Assembly (NCBI GenBank): GCA_035559535.1 | Contig: DATMBG010000037.1 | Location: 196,475 to 237,264 of the forward strand | Source of the DNA: Candidatus Limnocylindrales bacterium | GTDB taxonomy: Bacteria > Moduliflexota > Moduliflexia > Moduliflexales > JAUQPW01 | Direction of reading: 5' to 3' | DNA: 40,790 bases | Shown here: piece by piece, positions 16,329 through 24,985 of the stretch | How the letters are laid out: every line of letters begins with the position of its first letter | Position numbering within the stretch: position 1 is the first letter of the stretch | Made by a program: the position numbers and the translations under genes | Notes under the pieces: model-generated | What the model saw: the letters and a program-made list of their open reading frames with translations, nothing else | Told to the model about the DNA's origin: nothing | Database searches by the model: none

Positions 16329-17714
16329 TTAACTTCCATTATCCCTACGCAAATGCTTTAAAATAAGATCATAAACCTCTGTTGCATCTATGGATCTTTT
16401 ATCCAGTAAGTCTCCTTGTTGGGTGATAAAAAGAGGACCTTCAACCGGTGAATCTGTTACGCGGCCATGAGATCCCTTTACGAGGGAAGGATCCAGAGGT
16501 ATTACGTCCATCAGGTATCGAAATCCGAGTCGTTTCTTGAGAAGGATCCACCCTACCTTTAACGGAAGGAACTTAATGGCAGGGTCGGTAAATAACTCTA
16601 CAGGGTCATAACCGGGTTTACGGTGAATATCCACGGTTCTGGCAAAATCGGGTGCCCGTCCATCATCGAGCCAGTAATAATAGGTAAACCAGGCATCTGA
16701 TTGGGAGATAGCGATGAGATCTCCGGCTCTGGGATGGGTCAGATGGTACTTTACTTTTCCGGCTTCATCAAGAATCTGCTCGATCCCTTCAGTTTCTTCT
16801 AGAATCTTTCGTACCTGTTGGGTTTTAGATGGATCGTTGATATAAATATGGGCAATTTGATGATCAGCGACGGCAAAGGCGGTGCTCGCTCCGGCATCTA
16901 AAAGTTCTAATCCCCGCTCCTCACGGATGGCGATCAAACCCCTCTCCCGGAAGATTCGATTAAGTGAAATGGCCCTGGAAACATCTGTAATGCCGTATTC
17001 CGAAAGTACAATAATCTGAGCTTCATGGGCCTCATAGTACTCGATTAAATCCCCACAAACTGCATCAATTTCCTGAAGATCCTTGTGAATGGATGGATGG
17101 TGAGGACCAAGGCGTTGCAGGTTGTAGTCGAGGTGCGGCAGGTAGATCAAGGTCAGGGTTGGATGATATTTTTGATCGATCCGTTTAGCCGATTCGGCAA
17201 TCCACCGGCTGGAGCGAATGGAAGTCTGGGGACCCCAAAAGTCAAATAAAGGAAAGGTACCTAATTGATTTTGTAGCTCGATCCTTAGTTCAGCGGGACG
17301 TGTATAGATATCCGGGATCTTCCGTCCGTCTGCCAGATAGATAGGTCGGGGAGTCACGGCGTAATCTACCGAGGAATACATGTTATACCACCAGAAAAGA
17401 TTAGCACAGGTAAAGGTGGGATCGAGGGTACGAGCTATCTCCCAAACCTTCGGTGCCTGAACCAGTTTGTTGGATTGGCGCCAAAACTTGATTTCACATT
17501 CATCGCGAAAATACCAGCCGTTTCCGACAATGCCGTGTTTATCGGGATACTTTCCGGTTAGATAGGTGGCCTGGGCCGTACACGTTACGGCAGGGGTAAC
17601 AGCTCCTATGGTTGCTATCTTTCCTCGCTGTGCCCAGGTACTCAGGCAGGGAGTGTGAGGTCCTAGCAGCTCGGAAGTTAATCCGACAACATTCATTACG
17701 ACGGTCTTATGCAT
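16329..17714 (-). CDS. eboF: EboF-like alkaline phosphatase/nucleotide pyrophosphatase family protein
   Basis: This type I phosphodiesterase/alkaline phosphatase superfamily protein has 461 residues from ATG 17714. I prefer this start because MHKTVVMNVVGLTSELLG is the natural first strand; the frame extends to 17828 but would overlap eboC. Seen motifs are TPCLSTWAQRG, the nucleophile region AVTCTAQATYLTGKYPDKHGI, and LIYLPHLDYNLQRLGPHHP. The usual second metal-site SDHG is replaced by SEYG, and the first-strand Asp is absent. It is the last ebo gene here. In cyanobacteria the ebo genes are linked to export of the scytonemin precursor. The molecular role of EboF is not known. Confidence 0.8.
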   Translation of the reverse strand: MHKTVVMNVVGLTSELLGPHTPCLSTWAQRGKIATIGAVTPAVTCTAQATYLTGKYPDKHGIVGNGWYFRDECEIKFWRQSNKLVQAPKVWEIARTLDPTFTCANLFWWYNMYSSVDYAVTPRPIYLADGRKIPDIYTRPAELRIELQNQLGTFPLFDFWGPQTSIRSSRWIAESAKRIDQKYHPTLTLIYLPHLDYNLQRLGPHHPSIHKDLQEIDAVCGDLIEYYEAHEAQIIVLSEYGITDVSRAISLNRIFRERGLIAIREERGLELLDAGASTAFAVADHQIAHIYINDPSKTQQVRKILEETEGIEQILDEAGKVKYHLTHPRAGDLIAISQSDAWFTYYYWLDDGRAPDFARTVDIHRKPGYDPVELFTDPAIKFLPLKVGWILLKKRLGFRYLMDVIPLDPSLVKGSHGRVTDSPVEGPLFITQQGDLLDKRSIDATEVYDLILKHLRRDNGS

Positions 17715-17782
17715 CTTAGGGTTAAAGGGTAAAATCCAAAATCTGAGGTCATAGGGATAAAATGACCTTAGACTCCGGACTT

Positions 17783-18664
17783 TTACGTTACATATAAAAA
17801 CCTGGCAATCTGCACGGCAGGAATCCACAGAGCTAGAACCAGTAAACCCAGGAGGAAGCCGGCAAATCCGGCTGTAAAGTAGGCGTCGAGTAGAATAATA
17901 GAGAGGACGAGGGTTTTAACGGCCGTTTTAATGTTGTCAGGGGTTGCTTCCAGCAGAACCCCTACTAACGGTCGAAGGGTTACGACAGTAAAGAGGATTA
18001 AGAAGATAAGAGGCGTAAAACCGGTCAGAATCCCTTTTAACCATATGTAAAAGCAACCCAGGATAACCAGTATAACCCCTATGGTAGCCAGTTGTTGCCC
18101 TCGCTGCTCTCCCCCTATTACCTCTCCCTTGCTGAGCGTCGTTATGGAGATGACATAGAGCATAACCAGGAAAGCAATGGTAATTTTAGAGGAAATTTGC
18201 CCGGGAATTATACTCATTCCTAATAAAACATTTAGAAAACGACAGCTACCCATATTAAGAGAGCCTAAAATCGGAATGTTTTTGGTAATCCCATCATAGG
18301 AGAGAATAGCACCCGTCAGAAGCACTGCAAAAACAAAACTTTGGATTCCTACAAATCCTGCAGAAAGAATCCCCAGGAGGATGGAGCCAATACCTATAAC
18401 CACAGCCGTACGAAGGCTGATTTGTCCAGAAGGAAGAGGGCGTTGGGGACGCTCTTTCAAGTCTACTTCGTAATCGAAACAGTCATTGAAGACAATTCCT
18501 GCCGTATAAAGAAAAGAGCTTGAAAGAAGGAGAAAGATCAGGTATTTGATCTGTCCTGGATGGAACTGTGTCGCTGCGAAGTATCCGGCAAAGATATCCG
18601 CCATAGCAGTGAAAACATTGGGGATCCGCATGAGTTGAAGATAAGGTTTCACAGTCTTTAACAT
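17783..18664 (-). CDS. eboC: EboC-like UbiA-family prenyltransferase
   Basis: This 293-residue polytopic protein of the UbiA superfamily has eight to nine helices. The first Asp-rich motif is NDCFDYEVDLKERPQRPLPSG, the classical NDxxDxxxD followed by RPxPSG. The second region is weaker: LSYDGITKNIPILGSLNMG, with a single Asp. The first motif supports binding of a prenyl diphosphate through Mg2+. In ebo clusters this gene is EboC and is thought to act on a lipid or small aromatic precursor. A GGAAAC element precedes the ATG. It is followed by eboF after 68 nt. Confidence 0.85.
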   Translation of the reverse strand: MLKTVKPYLQLMRIPNVFTAMADIFAGYFAATQFHPGQIKYLIFLLLSSSFLYTAGIVFNDCFDYEVDLKERPQRPLPSGQISLRTAVVIGIGSILLGILSAGFVGIQSFVFAVLLTGAILSYDGITKNIPILGSLNMGSCRFLNVLLGMSIIPGQISSKITIAFLVMLYVISITTLSKGEVIGGEQRGQQLATIGVILVILGCFYIWLKGILTGFTPLIFLILFTVVTLRPLVGVLLEATPDNIKTAVKTLVLSIILLDAYFTAGFAGFLLGLLVLALWIPAVQIARFLYVT

Positions 18665-18762
18665 AAAGTTTCCAAAACCCTGGTATCCTCTGTAGTTAAA
18701 AAACGAGAAAATACCAGGAAGGTGCCCAGGACATCAAAAAGATTTTTCAAGAACCTCTCAGA

Positions 18763-20091
18763 CTAGCTTCTGCAACGGAAACCCTTTTCTTCCAGAACCC
18801 TCCGAACATACTCTAATTCGTTTGCTATATTTGTACTAAGATCGCCAGTGCCTGTACCTGCTTTATGGGCGATCTGCTCGACCCACGTATAGGTTTCGAT
18901 AATGAGGGGAACTTCTTCCCCAAGGATTTTGGAGGAAGGGTTATCCCCAGGGTCTGGGAGAAAAATAAACTCCCTTAGAAAGTTTTTAAGTTCTTGAATA
19001 GTGGTCTGAATACCGGCCTGAGGGTTTTCAAATACGGGTACATGATAGTGGGTTCTCAGTTGTGTGACCCCTCGTCGAGCGAGTTCATTCTTTCCCTCTG
19101 GAGTAAAAAGATAAGGCAAATCCAGAGAAAAAATAACCGGTTTCCTTTCTGCATTAATACCTACCACCTGATGCAAAAACCTGGAGTTCATAAAGTATTT
19201 TTCAATGACCTCCATGTCTTCGACCTTCTTTAAGGGGTTATCAACTTGAATGGCATTGGAGACTTGTACCTTAAAAATTTTAATCCTGGATTGTTGAAGA
19301 AACTGAACAGATTGGATTAAATCCTCATATTGCACCAGTTGATGGCAGGTATCGAAGGTAACTCCCAGGAATTGGTGGATCACATTCTTAGCTTCTTCGA
19401 GACGTTTGGAATCCTTGGAGAAATCAGGTTCCTGGTTCGATCTTTGTCCGGCCAGAAATTCAGCTCCAACCCGATCCACGTAGTTTGTGAAAAACTCCCT
19501 GACTTCCGGTATGCGTTCATAGGTCAGGCCCGGTTCCGGTTCCATTCCGATTGCACATCGTTTTCCAGTTTTACGCTCTGTTTCATACGCGTGTAAAACA
19601 CACCGGGTCATATTGACGGCTATTTGGGAATGGATCTGATCTTTGTTGGTTTCTGTGAGATAGGTTTTGAGAATACCCCCGGGAACACTAAGAGAAACAA
19701 AGGTTTCATCTTCCGGAGCCAGAAAGGCTAAAATGTCGATACATGCCTTGGTAAAGGTGACCCGTTCTTCCCCCTCATGCCAGTTGGGCAGGTAAACCCT
19801 TTCCTTGACGTAACCTTCATGAAAAGTTAAAGGAACAAAGGCGTTGAGGGTAATTAAAGCCAGATTGTGTTGGAAGAGAAAATCTCGAAGTTCCTTTAAA
19901 ATTCGGTCACTACCGGCCAGTTCGTCTACGATTTTCTGGGATAACCTCAATTCGATATAAAATTTATCGTCTCCGAAAACCCTTTTCTTAATTTCCGGAA
20001 CTTTATTTTTGAGGACATCCCACATTCCATCTAGAGTTTCATAGGGAAAAGCATTCAGGGCATAGCCGAGTCGGCAGGTTCTTTGATGCAT
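18763..20091 (-). CDS. eboE: EboE-like metabolite traffic protein (xylose-isomerase-type TIM barrel)
   Basis: This 442-residue protein begins RLGYALNAFPYETLDGMW, typical of EboE. It contains barrel-like segments ending in acidic or His residues: AIGMEPEPGLTYERIPE (metal-binding Glu candidates), VTFDTCHQLVQYED (DxCH), KVQVSNAI and THYHVPVF. These fit a divalent-metal TIM barrel of the sugar phosphate isomerase/endonuclease IV kind. In the ebo literature EboE is needed for metabolite export, without a defined reaction. It lies between eboB and eboC here, whereas eboC-eboD-eboE is the usual order, and eboD is absent. No clear ribosome binding site precedes the ATG. Confidence 0.85.
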   Translation of the reverse strand: MHQRTCRLGYALNAFPYETLDGMWDVLKNKVPEIKKRVFGDDKFYIELRLSQKIVDELAGSDRILKELRDFLFQHNLALITLNAFVPLTFHEGYVKERVYLPNWHEGEERVTFTKACIDILAFLAPEDETFVSLSVPGGILKTYLTETNKDQIHSQIAVNMTRCVLHAYETERKTGKRCAIGMEPEPGLTYERIPEVREFFTNYVDRVGAEFLAGQRSNQEPDFSKDSKRLEEAKNVIHQFLGVTFDTCHQLVQYEDLIQSVQFLQQSRIKIFKVQVSNAIQVDNPLKKVEDMEVIEKYFMNSRFLHQVVGINAERKPVIFSLDLPYLFTPEGKNELARRGVTQLRTHYHVPVFENPQAGIQTTIQELKNFLREFIFLPDPGDNPSSKILGEEVPLIIETYTWVEQIAHKAGTGTGDLSTNIANELEYVRRVLEEKGFRCRS

Positions 20092-20200
20092 GTGCAGGAA
20101 TCTGGAAGCATAGGAATATAAGAAGAGGAAAGTAAGGGTTATCAGCCGATAATCCTTCTATTATATTCCGCACTCTCATATTCCGTATAGGGTTCCTGAA

Positions 20201-21109
20201 TTAGTCTTCTGTGGAAGGTTCTGTCTGGCCTGTCTGTCCTCGAAGAACAGAATTTCCTGCAAATAAAGTCTGCTGGTCAATGTTTTGAGGTACTAACCAG
20301 TCGGATTCTTTGATCTGTCCACTTTGACCATACGCTTCCAGGGCATTGGCATAGCAAATTTTATGTACATCTTTGGGTTCAATCCCACTCTCCAGCATGA
20401 GGCGGGCGACTTTAGGTACCGATAAAGGATCTGAATATCCCCAATCTGCACTGGAATCCACAATAATACGCTCACTGCCGTATTTACGAGCAATTTCCAC
20501 CATTCGGGCTTTACCCATTTTGGTTTTAGGATAGATGGTAAATGCCGCCCAAAACCCCCGTTCGAGAACCTCCTCAACGGTTTCTTCGTTATTATGATCG
20601 ATCACCACTTTCCTGGGATCAAGACCATGTTCCAGGGCTATTTCCATACTTCGCAGGGTACCTTGTTTTTTATCCCGATGGGGGGTATGGACCATGACGG
20701 GTAAATCCAATTCTCTGGCTAACTCCAATTGGGCTCGATAGTATTTCTCTTCCATGGGAGTTTGATCATCAAAGCCAATTTCACCTATTGCAATGACCCG
20801 CTCCTTGCAGGCAAAACCGGGTATGATTTCCAGTACTTCCTCGGCCAGGCGTTCATTATTAGCTTCTTTGGCATTGAGCCCGATGGCACAGTAATGCTGA
20901 ATGCCGTATTGGGATGCACGAAATCTTTCCCAGCCGATCAAACTGGAGAAATAATCGATAAAAGTACCTACGTTCGTTCGAGGCTGACCGAGCCAAAATG
21001 CAGGTTCTATCACCGCAACAACACCGGCTTGAGCCATCCGGACATAGTCATCGGTAGTCCTGGAGGTACAATGAATATGAGGATCAATGAATTTAAGTTC
21101 ATGTGCCAT
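20201..21109 (-). CDS. eboB: EboB-like TatD family metal-dependent hydrolase
   Basis: This 302-residue amidohydrolase-fold protein shows the TatD metal ligands: FIDPHIHCT (HxH), AIGEIGFDD (Glu), MVHTPHRD (His), VIDHNNEETVEEVL (His) and IVDSSADWG (Asp). The family hydrolyses phosphoester or related bonds with two metal ions. The protein starts within eboA (11-nt overlap), so the two are translationally coupled. In ebo clusters this is the second gene, and its substrate is unknown. The C-terminus has a short polar tail rich in Gln and Thr. Confidence 0.85.
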   Translation of the reverse strand: MAHELKFIDPHIHCTSRTTDDYVRMAQAGVVAVIEPAFWLGQPRTNVGTFIDYFSSLIGWERFRASQYGIQHYCAIGLNAKEANNERLAEEVLEIIPGFACKERVIAIGEIGFDDQTPMEEKYYRAQLELARELDLPVMVHTPHRDKKQGTLRSMEIALEHGLDPRKVVIDHNNEETVEEVLERGFWAAFTIYPKTKMGKARMVEIARKYGSERIIVDSSADWGYSDPLSVPKVARLMLESGIEPKDVHKICYANALEAYGQSGQIKESDWLVPQNIDQQTLFAGNSVLRGQTGQTEPSTED

Positions 21110-21944
21110 AATAGAGCTCCTTTAATGTTTCCCAGGTTGCACCCGGCGTCATGGGGGCAATCCTGTTTAATTGATCTAAATATTCTGAATAAGAAGGTAA
21201 ACGGGCATTGCGGCGTAGAAGTAGGTGGATGGCATCTCGGGTATGGCCGTGGGTTATCAAAAAGTAGTCGTAAATAGTTTTCCAATGGGATTCTTCTAGA
21301 TGACCCCCTATTGCCCTAAATAATTCATAATGGACTACCCGTTTGGCTGCAATTCGTTCCCGCATATAATCGATAAGCATTTGGGCCAGGCGAGGATTGG
21401 CCCTTTCATCTAAACCCTGAATGGGCCATAAGGGACTTTCGATGAATAACGCCTTGAGAACCATTTGATTAAAGGCAGGCTCCCGAAGACCGGTTCGTGT
21501 ATAAGGATTAAAATGGGCCAGGGACTCGAATACGGGTTTTATATTGGTACGAAGGGATTCGGTGGCAATGTCGTGGAGGGCATCAGAGCCTTTTAAGTAA
21601 GGTAAACTGTAATTTACAGCCCAACGTTCTTCAGCATCGGCAGTTATGAGGAGTTTCTGTAGTAAAGATATAAATTCTTTATCCAATACCTGTTCTGCAT
21701 AAAGCAATAATACCACACGAACTAGATCCAGAATACGCCAGTGATCGGGAATAATAAACCGATTTGCCTCCGTCAAGGTAAGGCGAGATTTTGGATAACG
21801 CCGGGAAGCCAGAGCAAACATACGGATAAACTGTGAGGGGTTTTCCAGGGTAATTGACGCTATATCCCGTGACCATTGAGCTTGACCCTTGGCATCCAGT
21901 AAGGACATCAGCCCCGTTTTGAACTTGTTTAATATCTCGGTCAT
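21099..21944 (-). CDS. eboA: EboA domain protein
   Basis: This 281-residue all-helical protein resembles EboA: ASRRYPKSRLTLTEANRF, WRILDLVRVVLLLYA, EERWAVNYSLPYLKG, TNIKPVFESLAHFNPYTRTG and MVLKALFIESPLWPIQGLDERANPRLAQMLIDY. The helical repeats suggest a scaffold rather than an enzyme. It is the first gene of the ebo cluster, has GGAAGGT immediately before ATG 21944, and overlaps eboB. A promoter-like sequence lies at 22007-22036. Confidence 0.85.
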   Translation of the reverse strand: MTEILNKFKTGLMSLLDAKGQAQWSRDIASITLENPSQFIRMFALASRRYPKSRLTLTEANRFIIPDHWRILDLVRVVLLLYAEQVLDKEFISLLQKLLITADAEERWAVNYSLPYLKGSDALHDIATESLRTNIKPVFESLAHFNPYTRTGLREPAFNQMVLKALFIESPLWPIQGLDERANPRLAQMLIDYMRERIAAKRVVHYELFRAIGGHLEESHWKTIYDYFLITHGHTRDAIHLLLRRNARLPSYSEYLDQLNRIAPMTPGATWETLKELYYGT

Positions 21945-22006
21945 ACCTTCCAGAAATGAGAAGCTATTCTTTTTAAGGGATGGTTGACTTAAGATCAGTA
22001 TAGATG

Positions 22007-22036
22007 ATTATTTAATTCCCCTCATTTTTTTGTCAA
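22007..22036 (-). promoter_or_regulatory. Candidate promoter for the ebo cluster
   Basis: Read on the minus strand, TTGACA (22036-22031) is followed after 18 nt by AATAAT (22012-22007), 63 nt before the eboA start. The -35 box is perfect and the -10 box is weak. It is the only promoter-like pair in the 130-nt gap between the cytochrome gene and eboA. Confidence 0.4.
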
Positions 22037-22074
22037 GGTAAATTTAGGATCACAAGCAGAAACAGGGTTCACTT

Positions 22075-23403
22075 TTAGTGTTCGTGATCTCCATGCCCAT
22101 GCTGTCCGCCAGATTCTTTATGACTACTGTGCGTGCCGGGTTCCTGTTTTGAGGTCTCTTGAGAATCCAGAGTCATCAGGTAGGCTGTGATAGCCGTAGC
22201 TTCTTCGTTAGAGAGGCGAAACCCTGGATGTCGGGCACCTGGATGGGGTTTGTATCCGGTTGGATAAGTCTGGATAGCCGTAGGATTCAGCAGGTAGTGG
22301 GTTAACCAGCTTTCATCGGGAACAAATTCTCTGATTCCTAAAAGGGGAGGTCCATTGGGTACTATATCCGGTGGAAATCCTCCGATCCTATGGCATCCGG
22401 TGCAATTTAAATTACCTATAAGCATCCGACCTTTCTCTGCCGTCGCTTTAGGGAACCGGGCTTTTGCCAGACTATAGCCATCGGTGGCTTCAGGCCCTAA
22501 ACTGAAAATATAATCCCTAAGGGCTGCAATTTGTTTCCATCTATTCCCCTCCAGGATATTTTCCGGTCCGGACTTTTCCTCCGGGAAATAGGTCGGCATT
22601 TTAGTACCGGGTTGAATCTTTTGAGGATCCAAAAGCCAGCGAACAACCCAATCTGGGTTGAGACGTTGCCGGGCTAGGGAGAGGTCAGGCGCCCATTCCT
22701 CGGGGCGGCCTTCCGGCTTTTTATCACCCTGCGGGTGGCATTTGAAACAGGCTAGATACTCCGGGCCGGCTAAACGTGCTCCGGCTTCTATACTCTCCTC
22801 CGTTGGATAACCGTTAAACTTAAGTTCTTTAGGAAGTGGAGAAGCCTTGGGATCTTTAAGCGTCATAAGATACTCGGTAATTGCCAGGGCTTCCTCATCT
22901 GAAAGCCTGAAGTCCGGCATTCTTTGTTGAATACCCGGACGCAAAGGATAGGGTTGCTTGAGAAAGGAAAATAACCAGGAGGCCTGGACCTTATCACCTT
23001 CAAAATAAAGCTCAGGAAAGTTATGGATATGACCGGTATGCCCATGCCTTGCCTCTACGAGATGGCATCCGGCACAATGTAACTGATCCACCAACTCTTT
23101 ACCCCGGACCTGAAGATTTGTAAGACCCCGGGTTGAGCTGTGGGCCTGTTCTTCAGTCTTATGGGGATGCCCTTCGTGAAGTTCCCGGGAGGAAGTCATA
23201 GGTTGTGGCTCGGTGGGTATTTCCTGCAGATGCCCGACTTCACCTTGATGTTCTTGGTGGGAAGAGGTTGGTTGTTGCGGCTGAAGTGGTGATCCCTGTT
23301 GAGGGGGGGTAGAATGAGGATGTTCCTCATCGGCCAAAAGTAACGATAAAAATCCCCAAATGAAAAAAGAAATCCCCAGGAGAATAAAAGACATTCGTTT
23401 CAT
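22075..23403 (-). CDS. Exported tri-haem cytochrome c with His-rich ends
   Basis: This 442-residue protein has a signal peptide (about 1-24) and three c-type haem motifs: C110AGCH114, C219FKCH223 and C334TGCH338. Each is followed by a stretch with a likely axial Met (QQRMPDFRLSDEEA, GTKMPTYFPEE) or a related segment (GARHPGFRLSNEEA, where His stands in the Met position). Domains one and three are clearly related (FRLSxEEAxAITxYLMTL). Residues 27-90 and the last 25 are rich in His, Gln and Glu, possibly metal-binding. It follows the PQQ dehydrogenase and the binding protein on the same strand, so I infer that it accepts electrons from that enzyme. Confidence 0.82.
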   Translation of the reverse strand: MKRMSFILLGISFFIWGFLSLLLADEEHPHSTPPQQGSPLQPQQPTSSHQEHQGEVGHLQEIPTEPQPMTSSRELHEGHPHKTEEQAHSSTRGLTNLQVRGKELVDQLHCAGCHLVEARHGHTGHIHNFPELYFEGDKVQASWLFSFLKQPYPLRPGIQQRMPDFRLSDEEALAITEYLMTLKDPKASPLPKELKFNGYPTEESIEAGARLAGPEYLACFKCHPQGDKKPEGRPEEWAPDLSLARQRLNPDWVVRWLLDPQKIQPGTKMPTYFPEEKSGPENILEGNRWKQIAALRDYIFSLGPEATDGYSLAKARFPKATAEKGRMLIGNLNCTGCHRIGGFPPDIVPNGPPLLGIREFVPDESWLTHYLLNPTAIQTYPTGYKPHPGARHPGFRLSNEEATAITAYLMTLDSQETSKQEPGTHSSHKESGGQHGHGDHEH

Positions 23404-23549
23404 AGGATTTTCTTTCTCTTTTATATAAGATAAGGAACGATAACCTTAAAATTGCAAATCAAATCTGGAAATTCCCTATCTATCAGAATTTTTCGAATTA
23501 AATGGATGTTACGATGTATGTTATGTTAGGGTGGTACTTACCTGTGAAG

Positions 23550-23575
23550 GCAAACCTTTCTAAGGTTTGCTTTTT
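23550..23575 (+). terminator. Terminator-like hairpin with T-run on plus strand
   Basis: GCAAACCTT (23550-23558) pairs perfectly with AAGGTTTGC (23562-23570) over a 3-nt loop, followed by TTTTT. This is an ideal intrinsic terminator for a plus-strand transcript, yet both flanking genes are on the minus strand. It may act in reverse on the minus transcript, or end an unannotated plus-strand RNA. The rest of the 254-nt gap shows no gene. Confidence 0.55.
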
Positions 23576-23657
23576 AAATGGTAAGATTCACCACAGTTTT
23601 GACAAATTGGACTTGCGAAAGTTCCGATAAAATTTCTTTTGCAGTTCCCTGTATTTT

Positions 23658-24593
23658 TTACTTTGTTGGAGGGAAAGGAGGATAATAGGGAACCCCATAT
23701 TTGGCCATAATAGACTGAATCGTTCCGTTTTGGGTTAAAAGGGTCAGGGCTGCGTTGATAGCTTCTTCCAGATCTTTGTTAGTCTTATTCACACCCATCA
23801 CGACATTCCATCGAAGTTCTGGTTCTGGAACATAGCCTTCGGGAACTTTAATAGGCGCATCGGGATGTTGTTTAAGATACCAGCCGACTGCAGCGGCTGT
23901 GACGACTGCCGCTTGAATTTCCTTGTTGGCCATAGCCTCTATAATATCTTCTTGGGTCACATAAGGGGTTACGGTAAAACCCTTTTTATGGGTAAGGATA
24001 TAATGGGCCCACGAACCGGGTTCAATGCCTATCTTCAAATTTTTATCGAGGTCATCGATACTTTTTATCCCTTGAGCTTCTTTAGGAATCACCAATACAT
24101 TGCCGGTGCCATAGTAAGGCTTGCTTGTAAAGAAACGTCCCCGAGAGTTTTCTTCCTCATCTTCAGGTTGAATAACGCCCATCAAGAAGTCACATTCTGC
24201 GTAATCTCGAGGACGATAAGCCCGAAGATATTCGACTCTTATATTGATCCCCAGAATTTTCCCTACCTCCTTTCCAATCTCCAGTTCATAACCCGGCATG
24301 TCCAGATCCCGGCTGGAATAAGGTAAACTATTGGGACTCGCACAGAGATAAAAGGTTCGTTTCTGGCGGGTTTCTTTAGGGAGAGTTTCAGATTGAGAGG
24401 CAGGTAGCTGAGGTTGAGCCGGTTGAGCTTTTTCTACAACTTGAATGACCGGAGGATGAGGCAGCAGGAGTTCTTTAAAGGAGGAAGTTTCTATGGCACT
24501 TAAGAGCGAAGGGAACAAGGCCCAGGACAAAAAGCATCCTAAAAGGACACTCCCTATAGAAGGGAGTTTTTGCCTGATATCAGGGTATTGCAT
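23658..24593 (-). CDS. XoxJ/MxaJ-like periplasmic binding protein
   Basis: This 311-residue exported protein has a hydrophobic N-terminal segment (about 15-33), a Pro/Gln-rich linker, then a type 2 periplasmic binding fold: FYLCASPNSLPYSS, GYELEIGKEVGKILG, CDFLMGVIQPEDE, KPYYGTGNVLVIPKEA, KIGIEPGSWAHYIL and KTNKDLEEAINAAL. The CASPNSLPYS opening is typical of the binding proteins (MxaJ, XoxJ) encoded with PQQ alcohol dehydrogenases, which are thought to assist maturation or activation of the enzyme. It stands downstream of the PQQ dehydrogenase and upstream of the cytochrome, the same set as in xoxFJG clusters. No transporter genes are nearby, which also argues against nutrient uptake. Confidence 0.82.
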   Translation of the reverse strand: MQYPDIRQKLPSIGSVLLGCFLSWALFPSLLSAIETSSFKELLLPHPPVIQVVEKAQPAQPQLPASQSETLPKETRQKRTFYLCASPNSLPYSSRDLDMPGYELEIGKEVGKILGINIRVEYLRAYRPRDYAECDFLMGVIQPEDEEENSRGRFFTSKPYYGTGNVLVIPKEAQGIKSIDDLDKNLKIGIEPGSWAHYILTHKKGFTVTPYVTQEDIIEAMANKEIQAAVVTAAAVGWYLKQHPDAPIKVPEGYVPEPELRWNVVMGVNKTNKDLEEAINAALTLLTQNGTIQSIMAKYGVPYYPPFPPTK

Positions 24594-24985
24594 AATTTAA
24601 CTTTCGTTTATTCCTTATAAAGGCCATAGGGTAACTTCTCTGAGTTGCCCTTCTTATCCTGTTTCTTATACCAATTTTTGGTTGAAACTGACCCTTAACT
24701 TTCCTGTTCCCTCTAAGCTTGTTGAAGGAAGAAAAGGAGAGGAACAAGATCGTTTAGGGCATATTTCAGTTTGAAACTGGTATTACGTGAAGTCATGTTA
24801 ATTACACCCCGTTCGTCCGGAGCAGGTTGAAGGGCGCAGGGGGTACAGGGAGGGGTTTCCCTGGCGGACATTTCAAAACAGAAAGGATGTTAACTGCAAA
24901 ACCCCTCTTTGCCGTTTAAAAAAGAAGAGGGAATAGAGTATAGAACTCCACCCCCTTTTGAGGACTACCCGGGTTAGACGTTAAA
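24594..24985. other. Intergenic spacer with foldback repeat
   Basis: I see no gene in this 392-nt gap. An imperfect inverted repeat spans about 24669-24783 (TACCAATTTTTGG...GAAACTG answered by CAGTTTGAAACTGGTA). A terminator-like hairpin follows at 24903-24931. Confidence 0.45.
24903..24931 (-). terminator. Probable terminator after the PQQ dehydrogenase
   Basis: On the minus strand CCCTCTT pairs with AAGAGGG across a 15-nt loop, and TTTT follows soon after. It lies 55 nt beyond the PQQ dehydrogenase stop and could attenuate transcription into the binding protein gene. Confidence 0.4.

Noticed and set aside
23658-24593. Amino-acid ABC transporter binding protein
   Set aside because: The fold fits, but there is no permease or ATPase beside it. 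The CASPNSLPYS start and the position next to a PQQ dehydrogenase match the XoxJ/MxaJ type better.
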